This document shows, piece by piece, positions 40,760 to 49,815 of a stretch of DNA of 64,000 nt. The stretch covers positions 503,963 through 567,962 of the forward strand of contig NZ_JAEDAJ010000001.1 of the NCBI RefSeq assembly GCF_016623465.1. Direction: 5' to 3'. Both the position numbers and the translations under genes were made by a program. Within the stretch, counting starts at the first letter, position 1; every line of letters starts with the position of its first letter. Source of the DNA: Brachybacterium halotolerans (GTDB lineage Bacteria > Actinomycetota > Actinomycetes > Actinomycetales > Dermabacteraceae). The notes beneath the pieces are model-generated. The model did no database searches. It saw nothing but the letters and a program-made list of their open reading frames with translations, and was not told the origin of the DNA.

Positions 40760-41560
40760 GAGGGCGGCCTTGCCGAACCTCCAGTAGCCCGTGAACTCGA
40801 TGCGCTTCTTGGGCACGTCGTGCGCGACCAGGTGGCGGCGCCCCTCGGCCACGAGCGCCTGTTCGCCCGCGAGGTACGCCTGCAGCTCGGCCCCGCGTGC
40901 CGGTCGCAGCTCGCGCAGCGCCTCGAGGGCGAGCACACCGGGGCGGTCGTGCGGGTCGGCGCGAGGGATCCAGCGCACCTCCATGTTCGCCGGGGCCTCG
41001 TGGGGCTGCTCGTCGGCCACCTCGGGGATCTCGAGGATCGCGGTGCCGCTCGTGCTGCGCGGCAGGTCGCGCAGGATGCCGAGGATCGCGGGCAGCGCGG
41101 ACTCCTCGCCGACGAGCAGCACGGAGGCCGCGTCCGCCAGGTGGTCGAATCCCCGGCCCTGATCGATCATCATCACCTGCTCGCCCTCGCGCGCCCGTCG
41201 CGCCCAGGGGCCGGCGATCCCTTCGTCGCCGTGGGAGACGAAGTCGATGTCGAGCTCTCCGTCCTCGGCGCGCAGCTCGCGGATCGTGTAGCTGCGCACG
41301 GGCGGGCGCTTCCCCGAGCTCGTGGAGAGGTACTTCAGCGCCCCGGCGAGGCCGAAGCCCTCGGGCACGCGCGAATAGTCGGTCCCGCCCTCGGGATGCG
41401 GCAGGAAGAGCCGCACCCACTGGTCGTAGCCGTGGGCGGGGATCGTGGACACGTCCTCACCCTGGAGGGTCACGCGGATCATGTGCGGGCTGACCTGTGC
41501 GGTGCGGGCCACCCGCGCGAGATGGTGCCCGCGGAAGCGGCGGGCGTCGGTGAACGCCAT
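40757..41560 (-). CDS. Siderophore-interacting protein (FAD-dependent ferric reductase)
   Basis: A 267-aa SIP-family reductase that releases iron from ferric siderophores. The FAD-binding barrel has VSPHMIRVTLQGEDV, YDQWVRLFLPHPEG and VRSYTIRE (RxYT). The NAD(P)H lobe shows SVLLVGEESALPAILGILRDLP and the C-terminal motif KKRIEFTGYWRFGKAAL. A DtxR/IdeR-type site lies 47 nt upstream of the start, so iron repression is expected. Confidence 0.92.
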   Translation of the reverse strand: MAFTDARRFRGHHLARVARTAQVSPHMIRVTLQGEDVSTIPAHGYDQWVRLFLPHPEGGTDYSRVPEGFGLAGALKYLSTSSGKRPPVRSYTIRELRAEDGELDIDFVSHGDEGIAGPWARRAREGEQVMMIDQGRGFDHLADAASVLLVGEESALPAILGILRDLPRSTSGTAILEIPEVADEQPHEAPANMEVRWIPRADPHDRPGVLALEALRELRPARGAELQAYLAGEQALVAEGRRHLVAHDVPKKRIEFTGYWRFGKAAL

Positions 41561-41606
41561 GGGCAGTGGCCCTCCTCGGTGCGTCGGGCCGACGATCGAC
41601 CCGTGG

Positions 41607-41625
41607 TGAGGTGAGCCTATCCGAA
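41607..41625. promoter_or_regulatory. DtxR/IdeR-type iron box upstream of the SIP gene
   Basis: TGAGGTGAGCCTATCCGAA matches the IdeR/DtxR consensus TTAGGTTAGGCTAACCTAA at 14 of 19 positions. It overlaps the thiL stop codon and precedes the SIP start by 47 nt. Confidence 0.55.
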
Positions 41626-42687
41626 GTGATCGAAACCGAGATCGGAGAGCACTGTGCCGTCGAGCACCACTCCGCTCTCCTCCCCCGGTGCAGGGACGCG
41701 CACGCGGCCGATCCGTCGGAACCCCGGGGGGACCTCGCCCTCCTCGAAGGCCGCCAGGAGGGCATGCTCCTCCCCGCCGCCCAGCACCCAGTGCCAGGGG
41801 TCGGTGCGCTCCGCGAGGAGATCTGCGGCCGGTGCGAGGGCGGCGGCGTCGGCCGCGAGCACGGCCCGGTCCAGGTCGAGGACGACGCCGCTCGCCCGTG
41901 CGATGCGGCCGCCGTCGCGCGCGAGTCCGTCGGACACGTCGAGCATGGCCCGGGCGCGCCCGGGGCAGACCGTCCAGCCCGGGGCGATCTCGGGATCGGG
42001 CGCGTCGTGCCAGGCCACGAGGCCTTCAGGTGTCATGTCGGGACCGGTGGCGCGGGAGGTCCCGTCGGCAGAGTCCTCGTCAGCAGAGTCCCCGTCGGCC
42101 GGGCTCCCGTCGGCCGAGATCCTCCCGACGAGCTCCTCGCCCCGGCCCGCGAGCACGAGCGCGAGGCCGGCGGCGGAGCGGCCGATCAGCGGGCTGCCGA
42201 GGGCGAGCACCTGGCCCGGGCGCGCTCCGTCCCGTCGGATGGGCGCCTGTCCCTCCGGGAGGGCACCGACCGCGGTGACGGTGATGGAGAGGGCGTCCGC
42301 CGCGCCGAGGTCACCGCCCACGACGCTCGCCCCCTCGCGTGCGCATCGGTCGTCGAGCCCGCGGCTGATGCCCTCGAGCAGCTCCGAGGAGGTCTCCCGC
42401 GGGGCGGAGACGGAGACGACGACGGCCTGCGGGCGCGCGCCCATGGCGGCGACGTCGGCGAGGTTCTGCACCGCGGCCTTGCGGCCGATCCACTCCGGAC
42501 GGGTCGCTCGCAGCAGGAAGTCGTGCCCCTCGGTGAGGGTGTCGGTCGTGATGACCAGACGCGGGGAGGCCATGCGCACCACGGCCGCGTCGTCCCCGGG
42601 TCCCAGCTCGACGTCGGAGCCCTGGGCGAGCCCGGGGGTGATCCGGGCCAGGAGGCCGGACTCGGTCAGGTGCTCGATGCGCGTCAT
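41617..42687 (-). CDS. thiL: Thiamine-monophosphate kinase
   Basis: A 356-aa enzyme that makes thiamine pyrophosphate from thiamine phosphate. Motifs: GPGDDAAVVRM near residue 32, the RAVQNLADVAAMGARP-type loop (AAVQNLADVAAMGA) near residue 70, VVGGDLGAADALSITVTAVG near residue 122 and AMLDVSDGLARDGGRIARASGVVLD near residue 230. A 25-residue Asp/Ser/Ala-rich insert (ADGSPADGDSADEDSADG) near residue 190 is made of tandem 15-bp-like units. The -10 CACACT is 6 nt before the ATG. Confidence 0.94.
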   Translation of the reverse strand: MTRIEHLTESGLLARITPGLAQGSDVELGPGDDAAVVRMASPRLVITTDTLTEGHDFLLRATRPEWIGRKAAVQNLADVAAMGARPQAVVVSVSAPRETSSELLEGISRGLDDRCAREGASVVGGDLGAADALSITVTAVGALPEGQAPIRRDGARPGQVLALGSPLIGRSAAGLALVLAGRGEELVGRISADGSPADGDSADEDSADGTSRATGPDMTPEGLVAWHDAPDPEIAPGWTVCPGRARAMLDVSDGLARDGGRIARASGVVLDLDRAVLAADAAALAPAADLLAERTDPWHWVLGGGEEHALLAAFEEGEVPPGFRRIGRVRVPAPGEESGVVLDGTVLSDLGFDHFG

Positions 42688-42693
42688 GCCCCC

Positions 42694-42699
42694 AGTGTG
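42694..42699 (-). promoter_or_regulatory. -10 element for thiL
   Basis: CACACT on the minus strand, 6 nt before the ATG; no ribosome binding site. Confidence 0.4.
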
Positions 42700-42716
42700 C
42701 CCGAGGTCAGGCCCGA

Positions 42717-42722
42717 TATCCT
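42717..42722 (+). promoter_or_regulatory. -10 element for the DUF3515 gene
   Basis: TATCCT, 6 nt (CGGGGG) before the ATG. Confidence 0.5.
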
Positions 42723-42728
42723 CGGGGG

Positions 42729-43223
42729 ATGCGCCGCGCTCTGCCCCGTCCCGTGCTCCTCGCCGGCGCCCTGCTGCTCGGCTGCACGGCGTGCGCCACG
42801 GTGCGCGTCCCCGCGGGCGAGGACGCCGCGGACCCGGCGTGCGCGCAGGTCGTGCAGGACGCGCCGGGGCAGCTCGAGGGGCAGTCGCGGCACGCGACGA
42901 GCAGCCAGGGCACTCTCGCGTGGGGCAGCGGCGACGAGGCGATCGTGCTGCGTTGCGGCGTCACTCCCCCGGGCCCGACCACGCAGATGTGCACGACCCT
43001 CACCGACGCCGACGGGACCGATGTGGACTGGATCATCGACGAGGACGGCTCGTCGGACGGGATCGTGCGCTTCACGACCTACGGGCGCACCCCGGCGATC
43101 GACCTCACGGTGCCGCGCGAGGTCGTCGGCGATCAGGCCTCTGCCGCGGCGCTGGATCTCACCGACCTGGTGACGTCGATCCCCGCCGAGCGCCACTGCC
43201 TCGACGTCGACGACGTGCAGTGA
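42729..43223 (+). CDS. DUF3515 lipoprotein
   Basis: A 164-aa exported protein of the DUF3515 family. The signal peptide LLAGALLLGCTACA ends in a lipobox. The mature part starts VPAGEDAADPACAQVVQDAP and has a conserved central Trp/Gly segment LAWGSGDEAIVLRCGVTPPGP. It sits between thiL and ddl, the standard actinobacterial place for this gene. Its function is unknown. Confidence 0.88.
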   Translation: MRRALPRPVLLAGALLLGCTACATVRVPAGEDAADPACAQVVQDAPGQLEGQSRHATSSQGTLAWGSGDEAIVLRCGVTPPGPTTQMCTTLTDADGTDVDWIIDEDGSSDGIVRFTTYGRTPAIDLTVPREVVGDQASAAALDLTDLVTSIPAERHCLDVDDVQ

Positions 43224-43257
43224 AGCAGGCGCCTCGGCCCGTCGGCGCCCGCGACCC

Positions 43258-44376
43258 TCAGCGCAGGCCGATGCGGCGGGTGCGCGCCTGCTCGAGCAGG
43301 TCGGTGATCAGGCTCGTGTAGTCAATGCCCATGTTCTCCCAGAGCACGGGGAACATCGATGACGGCGTGAAGCCGGGCATCGTGTTGACTTCATTGACGA
43401 CGACCTCTCCGGTCTCGGTCACGAAGACGTCCACCCGGCCCAGGCCCTCGAGGCGCAGCGCGATGAAGGCACGCGCGGCGACCTCGCGCACGCGCTCGGC
43501 TGCGCCGTCCGGCAGGGCCGCGGGCACCTGGATGCTCACGGTCCCCTTGCCGAAGTACTTCGACTCGTAGTCGTAGAAGTCCAGGTCGTCGCCCACGATG
43601 ACCTCGCCCGGTTCTGTCGTGCGCGGGGCTTCACCGCCGGCTCGGCCCTGGAGCACCCCGCACTCGACCTCGCGGCCCACGACGCCCTGCTCGATGAGGA
43701 TCAGCGGATCCTCGGCGAAGGCGGTCTTCACCGCGTGCTCGAGCTCCGCGGGATCGGTCACCTTGGAGACGCCCAGGCTCGAGCCGGCGCGGGCGGGCTT
43801 GACGAACCACGGGGCGGCGAGGCGCTCGCGCACGCTCGCGCCGACCTCCTCGGCGCGCTGGGCCCACTCGTCCTCGTGGACGCTGATCGACGGGGCCGAC
43901 GCGATCCCGGCGGCGGCGAGGGCGGCCTTCGTGGACGTCTTGTCCATGCACGTGGCGGAGGCGAGGACCCCGCTGCCCACGTAGGGGATGTCGAGCAGGT
44001 CGAGGGCTCCCTGCACCGTGCCGTCCTCCCCGTAGGGGCCGTGCAGCAGGGGGAGCACCGCGTCGACCTCCGCGAGCGGCTCGACGCGGCCGTCCCGGAC
44101 CACGCGCAGCGGCACCGGTGCGCCGGGGGTCTTCGTGCCCGTGGGCAGGAGCACCTCGTCCCCGTCGGACGGGACCTCGGGAGGGGTCGCCCCCTGCAGC
44201 TGCCAGTCGGCGGGGTCGTCGCTCACGTGCAGCCAGCGGCCCTGGCGGGTGATGCCGATCGCGACGACGTCGTACCGCTCGCGGTCGATCGCGCCGAGGA
44301 TCCCGCCCGCTGTCACGCAGGAGATGCCGTGCTCGCCGGAGCGGCCGCCGAAGAGGAGCGCGATGGTGGAGGTCAT
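43258..44376 (-). CDS. ddl: D-alanine--D-alanine ligase
   Basis: A 372-aa ATP-grasp ligase for the D-Ala-D-Ala end of peptidoglycan precursors. N-terminal ALLFGGRSGEHGISCVTA, LLHGPYGEDGTVQGALDLLDIPYVGSGV in the middle, the ATP-binding KPARAGSSLGVSKV, and the metal-binding NEVNTMPGFTPSSMFP near the end. The -10 TACTCT lies 7 nt before the ATG at 44376, which fixes the start. Confidence 0.96.
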   Translation of the reverse strand: MTSTIALLFGGRSGEHGISCVTAGGILGAIDRERYDVVAIGITRQGRWLHVSDDPADWQLQGATPPEVPSDGDEVLLPTGTKTPGAPVPLRVVRDGRVEPLAEVDAVLPLLHGPYGEDGTVQGALDLLDIPYVGSGVLASATCMDKTSTKAALAAAGIASAPSISVHEDEWAQRAEEVGASVRERLAAPWFVKPARAGSSLGVSKVTDPAELEHAVKTAFAEDPLILIEQGVVGREVECGVLQGRAGGEAPRTTEPGEVIVGDDLDFYDYESKYFGKGTVSIQVPAALPDGAAERVREVAARAFIALRLEGLGRVDVFVTETGEVVVNEVNTMPGFTPSSMFPVLWENMGIDYTSLITDLLEQARTRRIGLR

Positions 44377-44383
44377 GGGGTCG

Positions 44384-44389
44384 AGAGTA
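44384..44389 (-). promoter_or_regulatory. -10 element for ddl
   Basis: TACTCT on the minus strand, 7 nt before the ATG, between ddl and the gpsA stop at 44391. Confidence 0.4.
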
Positions 44390-44390
44390 G

Positions 44391-45392
44391 TCACTCGGGT
44401 CGCACGGAGCGTGCGAGCAACGCCGTGGTGACCTGCTCGATCGGCACGCCGTGATCGACGACGTCGACGACCCCGCGGGTGATCGGCATGTCGATCCCGA
44501 GCCTCTGCGCGGTCTCGTCCACGGCACGGGCGGTGGCGACGCCCTCGGCGGTCTGGCCCACCTCGGCGACGGCCGCCCCGACGTCGAGCCCCCGTCCCAG
44601 CGCGTGGCCCAGGCGGTGGTTGCGCGAGAGCGGGGACGCGCAGGTGGCGACAAGATCGCCCATCCCCGCGAGCCCGGCGAAGGTCCCCGCCTGACCGCCC
44701 ACGGCGACGCCCAGGCGGGTGATCTCGGCGAGCCCGCGGGTGATGAGGCTCGCGCGGGCGTTGTCGCCGTAGCCGAGTCCCGCGGCGGCGCCGACGGCGA
44801 TCGCGATGACGTTCTTGACCGCTCCGGCGACCTCGACGCCGATGACGTCCTGCGAGGTGTACGGGCGGAAGGAGGGGGCGGCGCACCAGGCGGCGACGGT
44901 GCGCGCCAGCTGTTCGTCGTGCGCGGCGATGACGCTCGCGCAGGGCTGGCGCCGGGCGATCTCGACGGCGAGGTTCGGGCCGGAGAGCACGGCGACGCGC
45001 TGCGGGTCGACCTCTGCGGCCTCGACGATCACCTGGCTAATGCGCAGGTCGGTAGCCCGCTCGATGCCCTTGGTGAGCGAGAGCACGGGGACCTCGGGCA
45101 GCGTGAGGCCCGCCGCGCGCCAGGCGGAGAGGTTCTCGCGGAGGCTCTGGGCCGGCAGGGCGAGGACCACCCCGTCGGCCCCGTCGAGCGCCTCCCCGAC
45201 CTCCGAGCTCGCGGTGACCTGATCTGGCAGGCGGACGTCGCCGAGATACGCGGGGTTGGCGCCGTGCTCGCGGATCTCGCGGGCGGTCTCCTCGCGCCGT
45301 GCCCAGAGGACCACCTCGCAGCCGGCGTCGGCGAGCACGAGCGAGAAGGTGCTGCCCCAGCTGCCGGCGCCGAGCACGGCGATGCGGGTCAT
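44391..45392 (-). CDS. gpsA: Glycerol-3-phosphate dehydrogenase [NAD(P)+]
   Basis: A 333-aa enzyme that makes sn-glycerol-3-phosphate for lipids. Rossmann motif VLGAGSWGSTFSLVLADAG, LPAQSLRENLSAW, LSGPNLAVEIARRQP, and the catalytic AGAVKNVIAIAVGAAAGLGYGDNARA with NHRLGHALGRG. Its ATG overlaps the stop of the preceding gene by 4 nt. Part of the conserved murA-gpsA-ddl row. Confidence 0.96.
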   Translation of the reverse strand: MTRIAVLGAGSWGSTFSLVLADAGCEVVLWARREETAREIREHGANPAYLGDVRLPDQVTASSEVGEALDGADGVVLALPAQSLRENLSAWRAAGLTLPEVPVLSLTKGIERATDLRISQVIVEAAEVDPQRVAVLSGPNLAVEIARRQPCASVIAAHDEQLARTVAAWCAAPSFRPYTSQDVIGVEVAGAVKNVIAIAVGAAAGLGYGDNARASLITRGLAEITRLGVAVGGQAGTFAGLAGMGDLVATCASPLSRNHRLGHALGRGLDVGAAVAEVGQTAEGVATARAVDETAQRLGIDMPITRGVVDVVDHGVPIEQVTTALLARSVRPE

Positions 45393-46036
45393 CGCCCGAG
45401 GAACCTGCCGCGGCCGAGGGCCCGACGGGGCGCGCGGTCGGTGACGGTGCGCGGACCGGTGGTGCGCGGGCCGAGCGCACGGCGGCGCACGGTCGCGGGC
45501 GCGCGCCGGGCGAGCGCGTTCACGGCCGCCGCGTGCATCATCCGCCGCGGTGCGAAGGCGATGCGGCCGCGCACCGAGCGGTACTTCACGGCCGTGGTGA
45601 CCTGCAGCAGCTCGCCGCCGGGCAGGATCGCCACGCCGATGCGCACCGAGAGGTTCTGGTCGTCGTCCTTGATGAGCGCCTCGCTGCCGCGGACCTCGTC
45701 GGTCACGTACTGCTTCTCGGGCGGCGGGACCATGTCGAACAGGCGCACCGCCTCGTCGCGCAGCGCGCGCAGACCACGCGTGCCCAGCGGTGTGTTCTCG
45801 TGGGAGAAGATCGCCTCCGCCCACACGCGCGGGTCCTCGACGTCGACCCCGCGGGTGGGGACGATCACCACGTCGCAGTAGTCGGGCACGGGGATGTCAC
45901 GCAGCGCGAGCGAGCTCGCGGCCGCGCTCGTCACCCCGTCGCCGCGGTCATCGGACCCGCGGTCGACGGTCGAGCGATCCGCGGACCCGCGGTCGACGGT
46001 CGTGCCCTCGAGGATGTCGTCGTGCTGATCGCTCAT
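45389..46036 (-). CDS. DUF2867-like protein between murA and gpsA
   Basis: A 215-aa protein. After a 40-residue acidic head with a repeated TVDRGSxDR unit (21-bp direct repeat in the DNA) comes a DUF2867-like domain: VPDYCDVVIVPTRG, WAEAIFSHENTP, ALIKDDDQNLSVRIGVAIL, LLQVTTAVKYRSVRGRIAFAPRRMMHAAAVNALARR. The end is Arg-rich. DUF2867 proteins have no assigned reaction; some are fused to NAD-binding domains. It holds the place that an acyltransferase (plsC-like) gene usually has in this block. Confidence 0.65.
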   Translation of the reverse strand: MSDQHDDILEGTTVDRGSADRSTVDRGSDDRGDGVTSAAASSLALRDIPVPDYCDVVIVPTRGVDVEDPRVWAEAIFSHENTPLGTRGLRALRDEAVRLFDMVPPPEKQYVTDEVRGSEALIKDDDQNLSVRIGVAILPGGELLQVTTAVKYRSVRGRIAFAPRRMMHAAAVNALARRAPATVRRRALGPRTTGPRTVTDRAPRRALGRGRFLGR

Positions 46037-46044
46037 GCGTCTTC

Positions 46045-47361
46045 TCAGTCCTCCCAGTACTCGGCGCCGAGCGCCGTGAGCTTCTCGCGGAAGGCCTCGT
46101 AGCCGCGGTCGATGAGGTCGATGCCGTGGATCGAGCTGACGCCCTCGGCGCCGAGCGCGGCGATCAGGTAGGAGAAGCCGCCGCGCAGGTCGGGCACGGT
46201 GATGTCGGCCCCGTGCAGCTCCTTCGGCCCGGAGATCACGGCCGAGTGGTTGAAGTTGCGCCAGCCGAAGCGGCAGCTCGAGCCGCCCAGGCATTCGCGG
46301 TAGACCTGGATGCGCGCGCCCATGTCGTTGAGGGCCCGGGTGAACCCGAGGCGGTTCTCGTAGACGGTCTCGTGGACGATGGAGATGCCCTCGGCCTGCG
46401 TGAGCGCGACGACGAGAGGCTGCTGCCAGTCGGTCATGAAGCCGGGGTGGACGTCGGTCTCCATGGCGATCGAGCGCAGCGGCTCGTCGGGCCGGAAGAA
46501 GCGGATGCCCTCCTCGGTGATGTCGAGACCGCCGCCGATCCGGCGGAACACGTTGAGGAACGTGGACATGGGCTTCTGCTGGGCACCCCGCACGAAGACG
46601 TCGCCCTTGGTCACGAGCGCCGCGCAGGCCCAGCTCGCGGCCTCGATGCGGTCCGGGATCGCCACGTGCTCGTAGCCGCCGAGGCGCTCGACGCCCTCGA
46701 TCGTGATGGTGCGGTCCGTCTGCAGGGTGATCAGCGCGCCCATCTTCTGCAGCACGGCGATGAGATCCTCGATCTCCGGCTCGACGGCGGCGTTGGTGAG
46801 CTCGGTGAGGCCCTCGGCGCGCACGGCGGTGAGCAGCACCTGCTCGGTCGCGCCGACGCTCGGGTACTCGAGATGGATCTTCGTGCCCTTGAGGCCGTTC
46901 GGCGCGGTGATGTGGATGCCCAGCTCGCGCTTGTCCACGTGGGCGCCGAACTCGCGCAGCACGTCGAGGTGGTAGTTGATGGGCCGGTCGCCGATGCGGC
47001 AGCCGCCCAGGTCCGGGATGATCGCCTCGCCCAGGCGGTGCAGCAGCGGACCGCAGAACAGGATCGGGATCCGCGAGCTGCCCGCGTGCGCGTCGATCTC
47101 GGTGGCGTGCGCGCGCTCGACGTTCGAGGGGTCCATGCGGATCAGGCCCGCCTGGACATCCCGCTCGATCTTCACGCCGTGGACCCTGAGCAGATCCGCG
47201 ACGATCTGCACGTCGCGGATGTCGGGCACGGAGCGCAGCAGGCTGGGCTCCTCGCCCAGCAGCGCCGCCACCATCGCCTTGGAGACGAGGTTCTTGGCGC
47301 CGCGCACGGTGATGTCACCGTTCAGCGGGCGCCCTCCGCGCACGTGGAATGTCGAGGTCAT
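46045..47361 (-). CDS. murA: UDP-N-acetylglucosamine 1-carboxyvinyltransferase
   Basis: A 438-aa enzyme that adds enolpyruvate from PEP to UDP-GlcNAc, the first committed step of peptidoglycan synthesis and the target of fosfomycin. PEP-binding RGAKNLVSKAMVAALL near residue 20; DLGGCRIGDRPINYHLDVLREFGA near residue 120 holds the reactive Cys, present here; TDWQQPLVVALTQAEG near residue 310 is the catalytic Asp region. It is followed on the same strand by the DUF2867-like gene and gpsA. Confidence 0.95.
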   Translation of the reverse strand: MTSTFHVRGGRPLNGDITVRGAKNLVSKAMVAALLGEEPSLLRSVPDIRDVQIVADLLRVHGVKIERDVQAGLIRMDPSNVERAHATEIDAHAGSSRIPILFCGPLLHRLGEAIIPDLGGCRIGDRPINYHLDVLREFGAHVDKRELGIHITAPNGLKGTKIHLEYPSVGATEQVLLTAVRAEGLTELTNAAVEPEIEDLIAVLQKMGALITLQTDRTITIEGVERLGGYEHVAIPDRIEAASWACAALVTKGDVFVRGAQQKPMSTFLNVFRRIGGGLDITEEGIRFFRPDEPLRSIAMETDVHPGFMTDWQQPLVVALTQAEGISIVHETVYENRLGFTRALNDMGARIQVYRECLGGSSCRFGWRNFNHSAVISGPKELHGADITVPDLRGGFSYLIAALGAEGVSSIHGIDLIDRGYEAFREKLTALGAEYWED

Positions 47362-47462
47362 ATCGTCCTTGAAGCGTTCCGGGGACCCCCGGGCGGGGTC
47401 CGTCCTCCGATCTTGACAGAGTACCGGAGGGCAATGTGGCGGGGCTGGACGTCGGCCGCCGC

Positions 47463-48068
47463 TCAGTCCGCGGCGCGCGCGGGAAGCGTCTTGGGCATCC
47501 AGCGCGGGCGCTTCGCCTCGAACGCGGAGATGTCGGCCTCGTGACGCAGGGTCAGGCCCACGTCGTCCAGGCCCTCCATGAGGCGCCAGCGGGTGTACTG
47601 GTCGATGTCGAAGCGGAATGTCGCGTCGGCCGCAAGGACCTGCTGGTTCTCGAGGTCGACGGTGATCTCTGTGCCCGGCGCCTCCTCGAGGATCTTCCAC
47701 AGCTGCTCGATGTCGTCCTGGGAGAGCTTCGCGGCGACCAGGCCCTGCTTGCCGGCGTTGCCGCGGAAGATCTCGGCGAAGCGGCTCGAGAGCACGGCCT
47801 TGAAGCCGTAGTCGCGCAGCGCCCAGACGGCGTGCTCGCGGGAGGACCCGGTGCCGAAGTCGGAGCCGGCCACGAGCACCGAGCCGTGGGAGTAGGGCTG
47901 CTGGTTCAGGATGAAGTCGGGGTCCTTGCGCCAGTTGACGAAGAGGCCGTCGTCGAAGCCGGTCTTGGTGACCCGCTTGAGGTAGACGGCGGGGATGATC
48001 TGGTCAGTGTCGACGTTGCTGCGGCGCAGGGGGACGCCGACGCCGCTGTGGGTGGTGAACTTCTCCAT
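47463..48068 (-). CDS. leuD: 3-isopropylmalate dehydratase small subunit
   Basis: A 201-aa subunit that, with LeuC, converts 2- to 3-isopropylmalate in leucine synthesis. The signature is [21 protein letters not shown] near residue 70 and the start [26 protein letters not shown] is typical. It lies 48 nt after leuC, same operon. Confidence 0.96.
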   Translation of the reverse strand: MEKFTTHSGVGVPLRRSNVDTDQIIPAVYLKRVTKTGFDDGLFVNWRKDPDFILNQQPYSHGSVLVAGSDFGTGSSREHAVWALRDYGFKAVLSSRFAEIFRGNAGKQGLVAAKLSQDDIEQLWKILEEAPGTEITVDLENQQVLAADATFRFDIDQYTRWRLMEGLDDVGLTLRHEADISAFEAKRPRWMPKTLPARAAD

Positions 48069-48116
48069 GGTCTGTGCTTCCTCGCTCGTGGGTCGTCGGC
48101 CGGTGCGTGCTCGCGC

Positions 48117-49589
48117 TCAGGCGATGCGCAGTCCGCCCGGGAGCGGCACGCGCTCGGCGCGGGGCGGCTCGGCCGCGGGGTCGACGGGCTCGAGGTCCGA
48201 CGGGGAGCTCAGGGTGCCGCGCACCGCGGTCGCCGCGGCGACCACCGGGGAGACCAGGTGGGTGCGCCCTCCCTTGCCCTGCCGGCCCTCGAAGTTGCGG
48301 TTCGAGGTCGACGCGCAGCGCTCCCCCGGCGCGAGCTGGTCGGGGTTCATGCCCAGGCACATGGAGCAGCCGGCCTGGCGCCATTCGGCACCGAAGGCGA
48401 GAATCTCGCGGTCCAGGCCCTCCTGCTCGGCCTGCAGCTTCACGCGCGCCGAGCCGGGCACCACCATCACCCGCACGTCCGGGTCCTTGCTGCGCCCGCG
48501 GATCACGTCCACGAAGGCTCGCAGGTCCTCGATGCGCGAGTTCGTGCACGAGCCCATGAACACGGTGTCCACGCGGATGTCCTTGAGCGGGGTGCCGGGC
48601 ACCAGGTCCATGTACTTCAGGGCGCTCTCGGTGCTCGCGCGCGAGGTGTCGTCCGTGAAGTCCTCCGGTGCGGGGACCGCGGCCGACAGCGGCAGGCCCT
48701 GCCCGGGGTTCGTGCCCCAGGTGACGAACGGCTCGAGCTCGTCGGCGTCGATGACGACCTCCGCGTCGAAGGTCGCGCCCTCGTCGGTGCGCAGCGACCT
48801 CCAGTACTCGACGGCCTCGTCCCACAGCTCGCCCTCCGGAGCATGGGGGCGGCCCTTGACGTACTCGAAGGTGGTCTCGTCGGGGGCGACCATGCCCGCG
48901 CGGGCGCCGGCCTCGATCGACATGTTGCAGATCGTCATCCGGCCCTCCATGGAGAGGCTGCGGATGGCCTCGCCGCGGTACTCGAGCACGTAGCCCGCGC
49001 CGCCGCCGGTGCCGATCTTGGCGATCACCGCGAGGATGATGTCCTTCGCGCTCACGCCCGGCTTGAGCGTGCCGTCCACGGTGATCGCCATGGTCTTGAA
49101 GGGGGCGAGCGGCAACGTCTGGGTCGCCATCACGTGCTCGACCTCGCTGGTGCCGATGCCGAAGGCGAGCGCCCCGAAGGCGCCGTGGGTGGAGGTGTGC
49201 GAGTCACCGCAGACCACGGTGATGCCCGGCATGGTGAGCCCCAGCTGCGGGCCGACGACGTGCACGATGCCCTGCTCCTTGTCGCCCAGGGAGTGGATGC
49301 GCACGCCGAACTCCTCGGCGTTGCGGCGCAGGGTGTCGATCTGGGTGCGGGAGGTGATGTCCGCGATCGGCTTGTCGATGTCGACCGTGGGGGTGTTGTG
49401 GTCCTCGGTCGCGATCGTCTGGTCCACGCGGCGCAGGTCGCGGCCCTCCTGGCGCAGCCCGTCGAAGGCCTGGGGACTGGTCACCTCGTGGAGGAGCTGG
49501 AGGTCGATGTAGAGCAGGTCGGGCTCGCCGTTCTCTCCCCGGCGCACCACATGGTCCTTCCACACCTTCTCCGCGAGCGTGCTCGCCAT
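48117..49589 (-). CDS. leuC: 3-isopropylmalate dehydratase large subunit
   Basis: A 490-aa aconitase-family subunit carrying the [4Fe-4S] cluster. [34 protein letters not shown] near residue 140, [14 protein letters not shown] (first cluster Cys) near residue 350 and CSMCLGMN (the other two) near residue 410. The ATG at 49589 has GAGGAG 6 nt upstream. Transcribed away from the IclR regulator that probably controls it. Confidence 0.96.
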   Translation of the reverse strand: MASTLAEKVWKDHVVRRGENGEPDLLYIDLQLLHEVTSPQAFDGLRQEGRDLRRVDQTIATEDHNTPTVDIDKPIADITSRTQIDTLRRNAEEFGVRIHSLGDKEQGIVHVVGPQLGLTMPGITVVCGDSHTSTHGAFGALAFGIGTSEVEHVMATQTLPLAPFKTMAITVDGTLKPGVSAKDIILAVIAKIGTGGGAGYVLEYRGEAIRSLSMEGRMTICNMSIEAGARAGMVAPDETTFEYVKGRPHAPEGELWDEAVEYWRSLRTDEGATFDAEVVIDADELEPFVTWGTNPGQGLPLSAAVPAPEDFTDDTSRASTESALKYMDLVPGTPLKDIRVDTVFMGSCTNSRIEDLRAFVDVIRGRSKDPDVRVMVVPGSARVKLQAEQEGLDREILAFGAEWRQAGCSMCLGMNPDQLAPGERCASTSNRNFEGRQGKGGRTHLVSPVVAAATAVRGTLSSPSDLEPVDPAAEPPRAERVPLPGGLRIA

Positions 49590-49780
49590 GGCTCCTCTTC
49601 CTTCCCTCGTGATCACCCGGCGTCCGCGCCGGATGAGGTCCGGCACGATGCCGGGTCGGCCTCCGGCACGGGCTCGGTGCGGGGCCGACGGGCCCGCCGG
49701 CCGGGGCCGACGAGGACGTCACGCGCACCGGCGCTCGGCCGGAACACTGCAATCGTCGCGAGGGAAAACGCGCTGCGCAC

Positions 49781-49809
49781 TTGCGTCTCAACAAATAAGA
49801 CGGCAATAT
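49781..49809 (+). promoter_or_regulatory. iclR promoter with embedded inverted repeat
   Basis: TTGCGT (49781-49786), a 17-nt spacer, and CAATAT (49804-49809), which ends 6 nt before the ATG. GTCT-N9-AGAC (49785-49801) overlaps the -35 and fills the spacer, a good place for an autoregulatory operator shared with leuCD. Confidence 0.5.
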
Positions 49810-49815
49810 CGGAGC

